Shown piece by piece: positions 56,510 through 64,000 of a stretch of 64,000 nt of DNA (within the stretch, counting starts at the first letter, position 1; every line of letters begins with the position of its first letter). This stretch comes from an uncultured Pseudomonadota bacterium (GTDB lineage: Bacteria; Pseudomonadota; Gammaproteobacteria; Steroidobacterales; Steroidobacteraceae): positions 97,895 to 161,894 of the forward strand of contig CAISEB010000023.1 in the NCBI GenBank assembly GCA_903884235.1, read 5' to 3'. Made by a program: the position numbers and the translations under genes. The notes beneath the pieces were generated by a model. That model saw only the letters and a program-made list of their open reading frames with translations. It did not search any database and was not told the DNA's origin.

Positions 56510-57397
56510 CTACGGCGTTCCCTCGACCCATCTGAAGGCGCCGTCGTCGACGACGACGTGGCCGACGCCGGGGTACGGAAAGTGTGGCGCGAACGTCCAT
56601 TCCCGGTCGCTGGCGAGCTTCGCGAGCGTCGCCCTGCGCGTCACCTTCGTCAGTGCCCGGTCGCTGTCGAATCCCATGGCCCACTCCGGCTTCTCAAGGG
56701 AGATCACCGAGCTGTGCGCGAGGTCGCCGATGTCGAGGAGTCGCTCCTTGCCGGAGGTGATCTCGTAACCCACGTGGCCAGGCGTGTGGCCGTCTAGCGG
56801 CAGCGCCCTGATACCCGGCGCGACCATGCCGCCCGGCTTGAAGGTGCGCACGCGTGCCTTGATCGCCTTCACGAGGTCCGCCGATTCGGGCTTGCTGCGG
56901 ACCCACGCCCACTCGGCGGCCGACATGCGGATCGTTGCATTCGGAAACGCCGGCTTGCCACTGACATCGAGGAGGCCGCCGACGTGATCGCCGTGGCTAT
57001 GGGTGATCAGCACGTCCGTGACCTGCGCGGGCGTGACACCGGCGATCCCGAGACTGGCTGGCAGCACGCCGTGCGCCTTCGGTCCATTGCCGGTGTCGAT
57101 GAGCACGACGTGTCCGCCCGTCCGCACGAGCAGCGCATCGATGCTGACCGTGATGCGGTCGTCCGGCAGCCCTGCGGTCCTGAGGACGTCGGCGACGGCC
57201 GCGACGCCGGCATCCGCACCGAAGATCCGGGCGTCGTTGGGGGCGACGAACTGGCCGTCGCGCAGCGACGTCAGCGTCAGCGTCCCGAGCTTGAACGACT
57301 GTGCGGCCGGCGCGGGTTCGGTCGCGCCGACGTCGTCCGCGAGGATCGGCGGAGCGAAGGAGGCGGCGAGGATGGCGAGGCTGGCGAGCGTGCGCAT
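56510..57397 (-). CDS. Secreted metallo-beta-lactamase-fold hydrolase
   Basis: This 295-residue exported protein has a signal peptide (about 1-20, LAILAASFAPPILADD), the zinc motif THSHGDHVGG, and further ligands in LPLDGHTPGHVGYE, LLDIGDLAHSS and FAPHFPYPGVGHV. The style is that of quorum-quenching-type and methyl-parathion-hydrolase-like MBL proteins, which act as lactonases or esterases, but substrate cannot be inferred. The ATG at 57397 opens the signal peptide; the frame runs on upstream without a plausible alternative. It is divergent from the ars operon with a 110-bp gap and convergent with the LysR gene. Confidence 0.88.
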   Translation of the reverse strand: MRTLASLAILAASFAPPILADDVGATEPAPAAQSFKLGTLTLTSLRDGQFVAPNDARIFGADAGVAAVADVLRTAGLPDDRITVSIDALLVRTGGHVVLIDTGNGPKAHGVLPASLGIAGVTPAQVTDVLITHSHGDHVGGLLDVSGKPAFPNATIRMSAAEWAWVRSKPESADLVKAIKARVRTFKPGGMVAPGIRALPLDGHTPGHVGYEITSGKERLLDIGDLAHSSVISLEKPEWAMGFDSDRALTKVTRRATLAKLASDREWTFAPHFPYPGVGHVVVDDGAFRWVEGTP

Positions 57398-57495
57398 GCG
57401 CGTGTCCTGACGCGGGGGGTGGAGGCGAATCATAGCGAGTTGCCGGCGAGCGGTCAGTCGTCCGGCGGCCAGTGGAAATAGTTCTACAATTCCAG

Positions 57496-57501
57496 TAATA
57501 T
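57496..57501 (+). promoter_or_regulatory. Predicted -10 element of arsR, near-leaderless
   Basis: TAATAT lies six bases before the arsR ATG at 57508, within an AT-rich stretch unlike its surroundings. Transcription would start at or within two bases of the ATG. No Shine-Dalgarno sequence is visible upstream, so a leaderless arsR message is possible. A good -35 element is not evident. Confidence 0.4.
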
Positions 57502-57507
57502 CGAAAT

Positions 57508-57840
57508 ATGAACAACGCCACCGCCGTCGAAGCCCTTGCTGCCCTTGCCCAGGACAGCCGGCTCGCCGTCTACCGGATCCTCGTCCAGGCCGGTCCCGAC
57601 GGCCTCGCCGCCGGGGTCCTCGCGGAGCGCGTCGGCGTGCCGCCGAACACGCTGTCGTTTCACCTGAAGACGCTGGGTCACGCACGCCTCGTGGCGACCC
57701 GCCATTCGGGGCGCTTCGTGTACTACTCGGCGAACTACGACGCGATGAACGCGTTGATCGCGTTCCTCGGCGACAACTGCTGCGGTGGGCGACCGTGCGC
57801 GCCGGTGGTCGCTCCGTCCCGCGCCAGGCGCCAGGCCTGA
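57508..57840 (+). CDS. arsR: ArsR-family arsenic-responsive repressor
   Basis: This 110-residue winged-helix repressor has its DNA-recognition helix in GVPPNTLSFHLKTLGHARLV. Unlike plasmid R773 ArsR, it has no CxC in the DNA-binding helix. The arsenite site is probably the C-terminal Cys91, Cys92 and Cys97 in DNCCGGRPC, as in the Acidithiobacillus-type ArsR with Cys95-Cys96-Cys102. It heads an arsR-arsC-acr3-arsC operon and should release it when arsenite binds. Twelve bases separate it from the next gene. Confidence 0.94.
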   Translation: MNNATAVEALAALAQDSRLAVYRILVQAGPDGLAAGVLAERVGVPPNTLSFHLKTLGHARLVATRHSGRFVYYSANYDAMNALIAFLGDNCCGGRPCAPVVAPSRARRQA

Positions 57841-57852
57841 CGGCGGTTTCCC

Positions 57853-58368
57853 GTGTCACTCGTGGAACCTGTCGTGACCCACCGAATCTTCAACGTTCTG
57901 TTCCTTTGCACCGGTAATTCAGCGCGCAGCATTCTTGCCGAGGCGGCGCTGAATCACCGCGGAGGTGGTCGATTCAGGGCCTTCAGCGCCGGCAGCCATC
58001 CCACCGGCAAGGTCAATCCGAACGCGCTTGAACTGCTCGAGCGCATGGGGATCGCGACCGACGGCCTGCGCAGCAAGTCCTGGGACGAGTTCGCGGCACC
58101 CGGTGCGCCGCCGCTCGACTTCGTATTCACGGTCTGCGACAACGCCGCCGGCGAAGTCTGCCCCTACTGGCCCGGGCAGCCCATGACGGCGCACTGGGGC
58201 CAGCCCGATCCCGCCAGTGTGGCGGGGACCGCACTCGACAGGACGAATGCCTTCCGCGAGGCCTTTCGGATGCTGGACCGTCGGATCTCGCTGTTCACGA
58301 ACCTGCCGCTCTCGACATTGGACCGGCTTGCGCTCGGTGAGCGCCTGCGCGAAATCGGCCGGAGCTGA
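57853..58368 (+). CDS. arsC: Arsenate reductase, low-molecular-weight phosphatase type
   Basis: This 171-residue protein belongs to the LMW protein tyrosine phosphatase fold. The catalytic loop Cys19-x5-Arg25 is CTGNSAR, with a C-terminal-side Asp-Pro in WGQPDPASV. It reduces arsenate to arsenite, probably using thioredoxin or glutaredoxin/mycothiol-like thiols. GTG at 57853 is used; in-frame GTGs at 57862 and 57874 would shorten the chain by a few residues. It is followed three bases later by acr3. A second, unrelated arsenate reductase ends the operon. Confidence 0.93.
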   Translation: MSLVEPVVTHRIFNVLFLCTGNSARSILAEAALNHRGGGRFRAFSAGSHPTGKVNPNALELLERMGIATDGLRSKSWDEFAAPGAPPLDFVFTVCDNAAGEVCPYWPGQPMTAHWGQPDPASVAGTALDRTNAFREAFRMLDRRISLFTNLPLSTLDRLALGERLREIGRS

Positions 58369-58371
58369 TCC

Positions 58372-59433
58372 GTGTCGACATTCGAGCGCTACCTGACCCT
58401 CTGGGTCGCCGCCTGCATCGTCGTCGGGATCGCCCTCGGGCACTGGTTCCATTCGGTCTTCCACTCGCTTGCGTCGCTGGAGGTTGCCAAGGTCAACCTG
58501 CCGGTCGCGGGGCTGATCTGGCTCATGATCATCCCGATGCTCATGAAGATCGACTTCGCGGCGCTCGGTGAGGTTCGTCGCCATTGGCGCGGTATCGGCG
58601 TCACGCTTTTCGTAAACTGGGCCGTCAAGCCATTTTCGATGGCGCTGCTCAGCTGGTTGTTCATCGGCTGGCTCTTCCGTCCCTACCTGCCCGCGGCACA
58701 GATCGATTCATACATTGCCGGGCTCATCTTGCTCGCGGCAGCGCCGTGCACCGCGATGGTGTTCGTGTGGAGCAACCTGTCCGATGGCGAACCTCATTTC
58801 ACGCTGTCGCAGGTGGCCCTGAATGACCTGATCATGGTGTTTGCGTTCGCCCCGATCGTCGCGCTGCTGCTCGGGCTCTCCTCCATCATCGTGCCCTGGG
58901 ACACGCTGCTGCTGTCCGTCGCGCTCTATATCGTGGTACCGGTCGTCCTCGCGCAGGTGCTGCGCCGGGCCCTGCTCCGCGCCGGCCCGGATCGCCTTGC
59001 GAGCGTGCTGGGTCGCCTGGGTCCCCTGAGCCTCGTCTCGTTGCTGACCACCCTCGTGCTGCTGTTCGGGTTTCAGGGCGAGCAAATCCTGCGCCAGCCG
59101 ATCGTGATCGCACTGCTGGCGGTCCCGATCCTGATCCAGGTGTACTTCAACTCGGCGCTCGCCTACCTGCTCAATCGCGCGGCGGGCGAGGCGCACTGCG
59201 TCGCCGCGCCGTCGGCGCTGATCGGCGCAAGCAACTTCTTCGAGCTCGCTGTCGCAGCGGCCATCAGCCTGTTCGGCTTCGAGTCCGGTGCTGCGCTCGC
59301 CACCGTGGTCGGCGTGCTCATCGAAGTGCCGGTGATGCTGTCCGTCGTTCGCATCGTCAATGGTACGCGCGGCTGGTACGAGCGCTCCGGTCGGAACACC
59401 ATCCCGTCTCGCCCTTCGAAGGTGAAGCCATGA
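58372..59433 (+). CDS. acr3: Acr3-type arsenite efflux permease
   Basis: This 353-residue inner-membrane carrier of the BASS/Acr3 family has ten predicted helices. It carries the essential cysteine Cys126 in LLAAAPCTAMVFVWSNLSDG and the conserved glutamate in GVLIEVPVMLSVV. It expels arsenite, the product of the two reductases. GTG at 58372 is the start. The stop overlaps the ATG of the following arsC by four bases. It is of Acr3 class rather than ArsB. Confidence 0.96.
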   Translation: MSTFERYLTLWVAACIVVGIALGHWFHSVFHSLASLEVAKVNLPVAGLIWLMIIPMLMKIDFAALGEVRRHWRGIGVTLFVNWAVKPFSMALLSWLFIGWLFRPYLPAAQIDSYIAGLILLAAAPCTAMVFVWSNLSDGEPHFTLSQVALNDLIMVFAFAPIVALLLGLSSIIVPWDTLLLSVALYIVVPVVLAQVLRRALLRAGPDRLASVLGRLGPLSLVSLLTTLVLLFGFQGEQILRQPIVIALLAVPILIQVYFNSALAYLLNRAAGEAHCVAAPSALIGASNFFELAVAAAISLFGFESGAALATVVGVLIEVPVMLSVVRIVNGTRGWYERSGRNTIPSRPSKVKP

Positions 59434-59864
59434 ATGCGCACGTCGCCGTCACGATCTACCACAATCAGGACTGCGGGACCTCGCGCAACACGCTTGCGCT
59501 CATCCGCAATGCCGGGATCGAGCCGACCGTGATCGAGTATCTGAAGGATCCTCCCGACAGGGCGACGCTCGTCGACCTGCTGGCGCGCATGGGAATTCGA
59601 ACCCGTGACCTGCTTCGGGAGAAGGGGACGCCCTATGCCGAACTCGGTCTGGGCGAGGATCGCTGGACCGATGACGAGCTGATCGACCGGATTCTCGAGC
59701 ATCCGATTCTGATGAACCGGCCGGTCGTCGTGACGCCGTGGGGCGTGAAGTTGTGCCGCCCGTCGGAAGCGGTCCTTGAGATTCTCCCAATCGCCCAGAA
59801 GGGCGCGTTCGCCAAGGAAGATGGCGAGCAGGTCGTAGACTCCGATGGGCGCCCCGTCGGCTAG
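59430..59864 (+). CDS. arsC: Arsenate reductase, glutaredoxin-dependent (ArsC/Spx fold)
   Basis: This 144-residue thioredoxin-fold protein has its catalytic cysteine at Cys15 in IYHNQDCGTSRNTLALI. The arsenate-binding arginines are kept in LLREKGTPY and ILMNRPVVVTPWGVKLCRP. The E. coli-type ArsC family uses glutathione and glutaredoxin. The operon therefore encodes two mechanistically different arsenate reductases. It overlaps acr3 by four bases and is convergent with ubiV 19 bases away. Confidence 0.95.
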   Translation: MNAHVAVTIYHNQDCGTSRNTLALIRNAGIEPTVIEYLKDPPDRATLVDLLARMGIRTRDLLREKGTPYAELGLGEDRWTDDELIDRILEHPILMNRPVVVTPWGVKLCRPSEAVLEILPIAQKGAFAKEDGEQVVDSDGRPVG

Positions 59865-59883
59865 GTGCGGCGTTCCCAGCCGG

Positions 59884-60786
59884 TCACGCCGACGATCCGA
59901 TCCAACTGCGCCCTGCGCTCCCGTGGAGGAAGCCGTTGATCCACGGCGCAGCCCCCGAGATCGAGCGCAGCGCGGCCTCGGCCTCGTCAACCTGCACCCG
60001 GCCGCTCAGCGCATCGTCGTAGACTCTGGCGATCGCGACCATGTCGACGTCCTGCGGCGAGAGCCTGAAGTGCGTGACGCCGAGGGTGCGCAGCATGGCG
60101 ATATCGCGGATCAGCACGCCATTGCCGCGCGTCAGGGTCTGCGTGCCGTTGATCGTGAGCAGCTCGTCGCCATCGAGGGTCTCCGCGACGAGCCCCTCCG
60201 GATCGATGCCGCAGACAATCTGGCAGTGGTCCTTGGTGAGGTTGTTCGCCCGGGCGTGGTAGCAGCGCATGGCCACCGACAGGGGCTGGCGCCCGAAAAC
60301 CTGGTATTCGATGGCGGTGGGGGCCGCGCTGCCGGCGACGATCGTCAGCGAGGTGCTGTTCATTTCGACGGGAAGGACGATTCTCGTTGCCCCCCGGCGG
60401 ACCAGGACGTCGCGTGCGCCCTCGCTGAACACGTTGATGTACGGTCCGACGACAAAGGGCCGCCGCTCGATCAGCTGGATGCAGGCGACGTCATTGGCCT
60501 CGAGCATCAGGTCGCCGCGGGCAAGATCGCGGATCCGGGCGACTTCGCGTGGCGTCGTGACCAGCGCCAGCGTCGACAGGACCACCCGCTTCCCCGCCGC
60601 GCACAGGCGCTGCACGATGGCGTCATGGACCTGCTCGACCATCGCTTCGCGCTTCGAGCAGACGACCTCTCCGAGATAGACCGTGTCGATCGGGGCCTCG
60701 TCCGCGATCCTGAAGTAGAAGTCGCGGCGCCGGGCCGCCGACCAATGGAACAACAGCGGACCCAGTGTTAGGCAGCGGATGCTCAT
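59884..60786 (-). CDS. ubiV: UbiV, U32 peptidase-fold subunit for O2-independent ubiquinone hydroxylation
   Basis: This 300-residue U32-family protein matches UbiV (YhbV). Four cysteines fit the 4Fe-4S ligand set known from E. coli: Cys43 (EVVCSKRE), Cys175, Cys188 and Cys192 (MRCYHARANN and DHCQIVC), with the last two separated by the same four positions. Together with UbiU it should form the heterodimer that hydroxylates ubiquinone precursors without oxygen, using prephenate as oxygen donor. Its ATG overlaps the ubiU stop by four bases, so the transcription order is ubiT-ubiU-ubiV. Confidence 0.93.
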   Translation of the reverse strand: MSIRCLTLGPLLFHWSAARRRDFYFRIADEAPIDTVYLGEVVCSKREAMVEQVHDAIVQRLCAAGKRVVLSTLALVTTPREVARIRDLARGDLMLEANDVACIQLIERRPFVVGPYINVFSEGARDVLVRRGATRIVLPVEMNSTSLTIVAGSAAPTAIEYQVFGRQPLSVAMRCYHARANNLTKDHCQIVCGIDPEGLVAETLDGDELLTINGTQTLTRGNGVLIRDIAMLRTLGVTHFRLSPQDVDMVAIARVYDDALSGRVQVDEAEAALRSISGAAPWINGFLHGSAGRSWIGSSA

Positions 60787-61778
60787 CGCCAGCCCTTGCC
60801 ATAGGCGCCGTGGGTCTCCTTGCCGCCCTCGGTGCTGCCGCTCAGGGCGCCAAGCGGCGTTACGGCCTCGCCCCGGTCCAGGGCGTCCAGCGCGCGACGG
60901 AAGGTCGCGACGACCTCGGCGACATAGGCCCGGCTACGCTGACGTCCCTCGATCTTGAGTGCCGTGACGCCGGCCTGCTTCAGGCCCGGCAGGATCGATA
61001 TGGCGTTCAGGCCGACCGGCTCCTCGAACAGATACGACGCTCGACCGTGCGTGACGTAACGTCCCTTGCACGGCGTGGGGTAGGCCGCGGGCTCGCCTCG
61101 CGCGAACGAGTTCAGCGTCACGCCGCCGAGACGCGAATTCACCCGTCCGCCCGCTTCCTCATAGGCGACATGGCTCGCCGGTGCACAGGCGCCCTCGCTC
61201 GTCGGGGACAGGCCTGTGAGGTACGACGACAGGAAGCAGCGGCCCTCTGACATCGGCCCGACACTGCCGAACGCGAAGACCTCCGTCTCGATGCCGGTCT
61301 CGTCGATCAGCTCGGCAACCTCGTCGACCGACAGGACCCGCGGCAGCACCACGCGGCGCACGTCGAAGAGCTCCTGGTAGAAGCGGATCGACGGAGCGTT
61401 CGCGGCAGATGCCTGTACCGAGAGGTGGCGCCGCAGCTGCGGATGGGCGCGCGTCGCGTAGTCGAGTACGCCGAGGTCGGCGAGGATCACGGCATCCGCA
61501 CCCGCCGCTGCGGCCTGGTCCACCGCACGATGCCAGGGCGCCTCGGCGCCGGCACGGGGGAACGTGTTGATCGCCACGAGCACCTTGCAATCACGCGCAT
61601 GTGCGAAGGCGACGCCCTCCCGCAGCTCGTCGAAGTCCAAGTTCAGGCCCGGGTAGTTCCGCGCGTTCGTGCAATCCCGAAATCCGCAGTAGACCGTATC
61701 GGCGCCGGACTCGACTGCCGTTCTCAGTGCCGCGGGAGTGCCGGCGGGGCAGACCAGCTCAAGATAGCGGACGCTCAT
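60783..61778 (-). CDS. ubiU: UbiU, U32 peptidase-fold partner of UbiV
   Basis: This 331-residue protein begins with the typical ELVCPAGTPAALRTAVESGAD and has the U32 core SVQASAANAPSIRFYQELFDV. Cys181, Cys198 and Cys237 have the same spacing (17 and 39) as three cluster ligands of E. coli UbiU. The fourth, seven residues earlier in E. coli, is replaced by Gly174 in FAFGSVGPMSEGRC. It may hold its iron-sulfur cluster with an unusual ligand. The frame is open upstream, but ATG at 61778, overlapping the ubiT stop by four bases, gives the standard start. Confidence 0.92.
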   Translation of the reverse strand: MSVRYLELVCPAGTPAALRTAVESGADTVYCGFRDCTNARNYPGLNLDFDELREGVAFAHARDCKVLVAINTFPRAGAEAPWHRAVDQAAAAGADAVILADLGVLDYATRAHPQLRRHLSVQASAANAPSIRFYQELFDVRRVVLPRVLSVDEVAELIDETGIETEVFAFGSVGPMSEGRCFLSSYLTGLSPTSEGACAPASHVAYEEAGGRVNSRLGGVTLNSFARGEPAAYPTPCKGRYVTHGRASYLFEEPVGLNAISILPGLKQAGVTALKIEGRQRSRAYVAEVVATFRRALDALDRGEAVTPLGALSGSTEGGKETHGAYGKGWR

Positions 61779-62449
61779 GCGAGCTTGTCGGCGCGCCGCT
61801 TGAGCCGCGATTCGAGCGCGCCGAGACGGGCGGTCAGCGCGGCGATTTCCGAATGACAGCGATCGATCTCGGACGAGAGGTCCTGCTGCTCGGCGCCGGG
61901 GGGGTGGAGCGTCCTGTGCATCGACGCAAGGCGACGGCCCGCCGCATCGGCCACGCGCTCGAGCGTGCGTGCCAGGCGACGCGCCGGCTTGGCGAGCGGT
62001 CCGCACAATGCCTCGAGCTCGGACGCCAGCGAAAGCTCCTCACGGTCGAGCACGTTGCGCAGGCCGACGACAACCGACGTGTTCCCGGTGATCCGCAGGT
62101 CCCGACGGAAGAACAGCGTATCGCTGTCGATGCGACCTTCCACGAGGTCGACCAGGGTGGCAACCGTCGCGCGGATCTCAGCGTCGGCGCCGGTGACGTT
62201 GCGCTCGACAATGCGGATGGTCACCGGTTCGCGACCCACTTCCAGGGCGAACCGGTACGGCAGGTCGTCCGCGGCGACGTGAACCACGGCGGCGTCGAGC
62301 GTCGCGAGGTTTCGCAGCAGTTTCGGGTGTGTCTTGCGTAGCCCGCGCAGGACGGCATCCGCGATGGCCGACAGGGCGGGTTCCGGCATCACCGTGGCTG
62401 CACCCCTGAGCAGGGCGAGCGGCAGGGGGTGGGCTGTATCCATTGGCAT
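61775..62449 (-). CDS. ubiT: UbiT, SCP2-domain lipid-binding protein with coiled-coil tail
   Basis: This 224-residue protein has an SCP2 domain (about 45-150, with FFRRDLRITGNTSVVVGLRN) that binds ubiquinone intermediates for UbiUV. It is longer than E. coli UbiT (174 residues). The extra C-terminal stretch, about 175-224, is a predicted coiled coil (SSEIDRCHSEIAALTARLG). ATG at 62449, preceded on the minus strand by GAGG, is chosen over ATG at 62443. It is the first gene of the ubiTUV operon, and its promoter must lie in the gene-free region upstream. Confidence 0.9.
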   Translation of the reverse strand: MPMDTAHPLPLALLRGAATVMPEPALSAIADAVLRGLRKTHPKLLRNLATLDAAVVHVAADDLPYRFALEVGREPVTIRIVERNVTGADAEIRATVATLVDLVEGRIDSDTLFFRRDLRITGNTSVVVGLRNVLDREELSLASELEALCGPLAKPARRLARTLERVADAAGRRLASMHRTLHPPGAEQQDLSSEIDRCHSEIAALTARLGALESRLKRRADKLA

Positions 62450-63066
62450 TTTTTCCTCGGCAGGCGCGCCAAGGTGGTGGACGTGCGAGTCGTCGTCCAT
62501 TGGGGATTTCCGCCCTCGCGTCGCGGTCGCGTGCGACGGTGCTGCATGTCGCGGTCAGGGACGCCCGTTGGGCGACCTCATGCGCCTGTCCCCGGGCAGG
62601 CCGGCGCGGGATGCCCGCCCTGCCGTCCGCGCAGGCGGGAAGAGCGCGTGCCGGGGCGGCGGCATGAGTACCCGCAGCTGATGATCGTCGCTCTGCGACT
62701 GGAGAGCGGAACGGGCCTCGTGCACGCGATCAACGAACGTGTCGCCGCCGTCCTTCGTTCGCGGCAGGGCGGATTTCCCCGCTGGCAGCGACTTGGCGTC
62801 CCAGTCGCAATGCTTGCCGGGGCCGTGTTACGCGCCGAACGGTTTGGGCTCGTTCGCGTGATCGCCGATGGCGATCGGGTCCTGGCCTACGCGCGGCTCG
62901 GCGTACACGTCGTGCCACGCGCCCCGATCGGCGCAGGGCCGTCTTCGACCGGGCGGGGTCGGTGCGCCGGCCCGCTGATGCGCTTCGGCGACGTCCCGGT
63001 GGCTGCCCGCCGCGTCCCGGCTCGTCAGTGCTGCAGTGCACGTACGTTGGCCCGGTTGCGCGATGC
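62450..63066. other. 617-bp region without a recognisable gene
   Basis: No frame here gives a protein with recognisable motifs or a good ribosome site. The open frames on both strands are Arg/Pro/Gly-rich and look like by-products of high GC. A short frame from ATG at 62681 begins MIVALRLESGTGLVHAINER, but is unrecognised. The region must include the ubiT promoter. It could hold a decayed gene or an RNA that I cannot see. Confidence 0.5.
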
Positions 63067-63864
63067 TCAACTGTCCTGGGTCGGGAAGTCCGTTCCGGAG
63101 GAGCGGATCCGCCACGATTCGACCGTGTCCCTGATCGCATCGGCTCGGCGGGTCGCGAGTTCCATCGACATGTTGCCGATGAAGAGGTGCCGCGGCGGCG
63201 CCGGGTCCAGGATCGCCGCGACGATCAGTGCAGCGATGCGATCGGGGTCCCCACTCTGGCGCCCGTTCATCTCACGGATCCAGTGATGGCGTCGCGCAGC
63301 CGTCTCCGCATAGGCCGGCAGCGGCTCGGCGAATGCGATGGACCGGCCGGCAAACTCCGTCCGGATCGGGCCGGGCTGCACGGACAATACGGCGATTCCA
63401 TAGGGTCGTAGCTCGTCGTTGAGCGCGTCGGACAGCCCCTCGAGCGCGAACTTGGTCGCAGCGTAGTACCCCGAGCCCGCGCCGCCGACGAAGCCGGCAA
63501 TCGAACTGACGTTGACGATGGCGCCCCGGCCGCGTTCACGCAGGCCTGCCGTCGCGGCGCGTATCAGCGCCGCGGCACCGAAGAAGTTCGTCTCGAACAC
63601 GGCGCGAATCCCCGCGTCCGTGCCTTCCTCGATCGCCGCGAGATAGCCGTACCCTGCGTTGTTGACGACAACATCCACGCCACCCCAGGCATCGGCCGCG
63701 GCGATCGCCGCGGCGATTGCGCCCGGGTCGGTCACGTCGAGGGCGATCGCGCGGACCCGCTCAGGAGCCTCGGCGCGAAGCTCCTCGAGCGTCGCGGGAT
63801 CGCGTGCAGTCGCGATCACCCGATGGCCGCAGCGCAGGGCTTGCCGTGCGATCGACCGGCCTAG
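63067..63864 (-). pseudogene. Short-chain dehydrogenase/reductase, 5' end cut by an insertion sequence
   Basis: The readable part encodes a classical SDR from LGRSIARQALRCGHRVIATA to the C-terminus, including VDVVVNNAGYGYLAAIEEGT and the catalytic Tyr-x-x-x-Lys in SGYYAATKFALEGLS. In-frame reading continues upstream of the GTG at 63819 only as far as the IS boundary near 63864 and then reaches a stop at 63877. The first dozen or so residues, including most of the NAD(P)-binding TGxxxGxG motif and the start codon, are missing. Translation from GTG 63819 would lack the cofactor site. It is probably non-functional unless the interrupted 5' end lies beyond the element. The original substrate is unknown. 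Confidence 0.8.
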
Positions 63865-64000
63865 GGCCTGTTCACACTAACGAAGTGCTTCGACCACGAG
63901 GGCGAAGCACAGGAACGCCATGAACATGGTATCGAGCTTATCGAAGCGGCTGAAGATGCGGCGAAAGCCCTTGAGCCTTCGGAACAGCCGCTCGATCTCG
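63864..64000 (-). mobile_element. IS5-family insertion sequence (IS427-like), partial at window edge
   Basis: The sequence GGGCCTGTTCACACTAACG at 63864 has the form of the terminal inverted repeat of IS427-group elements. It stands next to CTAG, a usual target for that group. Just inside, on the minus strand, is the end of an IS5-type transposase. The rest of the element, its other end and any target duplication lie outside the window. Confidence 0.8.
63877..64000 (-). CDS. IS5-family transposase, C-terminal part
   Basis: The last 40 codons of a transposase are in the window, running off its right edge. The segment IERLFRRLKGFRRIFSRFDK is the conserved C-terminal block of DDE transposases of the IS5/IS427 group, containing the final catalytic glutamate. 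It is followed by a hydrophobic end and TAG at 63877-63879. In this group the reading frame is often split by a programmed frameshift, which cannot be judged here. It interrupts the SDR gene on its left. Confidence 0.85.
   Translation of the reverse strand, partial: EIERLFRRLKGFRRIFSRFDKLDTMFMAFLCFALVVEALR

Noticed and set aside
62429..63286. A 285-codon plus-strand open frame downstream of ubiT
   Set aside because: No family motif and no ribosome site. It runs across both the ubiT start on the opposite strand and the end of the SDR gene, and its composition is that of a chance GC-rich frame.

Overview
The window is 64 kb of GC-rich bacterial chromosome, densely coded on both strands, with many 1-4 bp stop/start overlaps and a few GTG/TTG starts. 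TonB-dependent receptors, quinohemoprotein amine dehydrogenase, UbiTUV, a liu-type leucine cluster and FadL porins together suggest a metabolically versatile pseudomonadote, probably gammaproteobacterial (Nevskiales/Steroidobacter-like). That placement is an inference from gene content only. No tRNA, rRNA, CRISPR array or prophage was seen.

Region 1 (1-10.5 kb) holds acyl-CoA metabolism genes (a crotonase, two acyl-CoA dehydrogenases, one ADP-forming and one AMP-forming acyl-CoA synthetase). They are followed by a FIST-domain sensor protein, a soluble hybrid histidine kinase and a convergent NarL/LuxR-type response regulator.

Region 2 (10.6-24.6 kb) is the centrepiece. An aldehyde dehydrogenase and a TonB-dependent receptor precede an eight-gene run: an AMP-forming acyl-CoA synthetase, then qhpG-A-D-C-B-F-E. 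The qhp genes encode a complete quinohemoprotein amine dehydrogenase with its radical SAM, flavin, exporter and leader-protease maturation factors. Primary amines would be oxidised to aldehydes in the periplasm, then to acids, then to acyl-CoA. The usual AraC-type regulator is absent and the FIST/kinase/regulator set sits next door.

Region 3 (24.7-30.2 kb) holds a secreted beta-propeller protein, a large TonB-dependent receptor and a secreted metallophosphoesterase. Region 4 (30.4-36.8 kb) is a leucine/isovalerate cluster: GntR regulator and isovaleryl-CoA dehydrogenase divergent from liuB-liuC-liuD, with a recognisable GntR-type operator between them. Region 5 (36.8-45.6 kb) is housekeeping and accessory: Kir-type potassium channel, Nudix hydrolase, serine hydrolase, metallo-beta-lactamase-fold hydrolase, Na/Pi cotransporter, M20 peptidase and an APC permease.

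Region 6 (45.8-50.8 kb) is a complete urease operon, ureDABCEFG. Region 7 (50.9-57.4 kb) looks like sulfur assimilation: two CysB-like LysR regulators flank a split YeeE/YedE sulfur transporter, a FadL-type porin and a cysteine synthase. Region 8 (57.5-59.9 kb) is an arsenic operon with two unrelated arsenate reductases around Acr3. Region 9 (59.9-62.4 kb) is ubiTUV for oxygen-independent ubiquinone synthesis. The window ends with a short-chain dehydrogenase gene cut at its 5' end by an IS5-family insertion sequence that runs off the edge.
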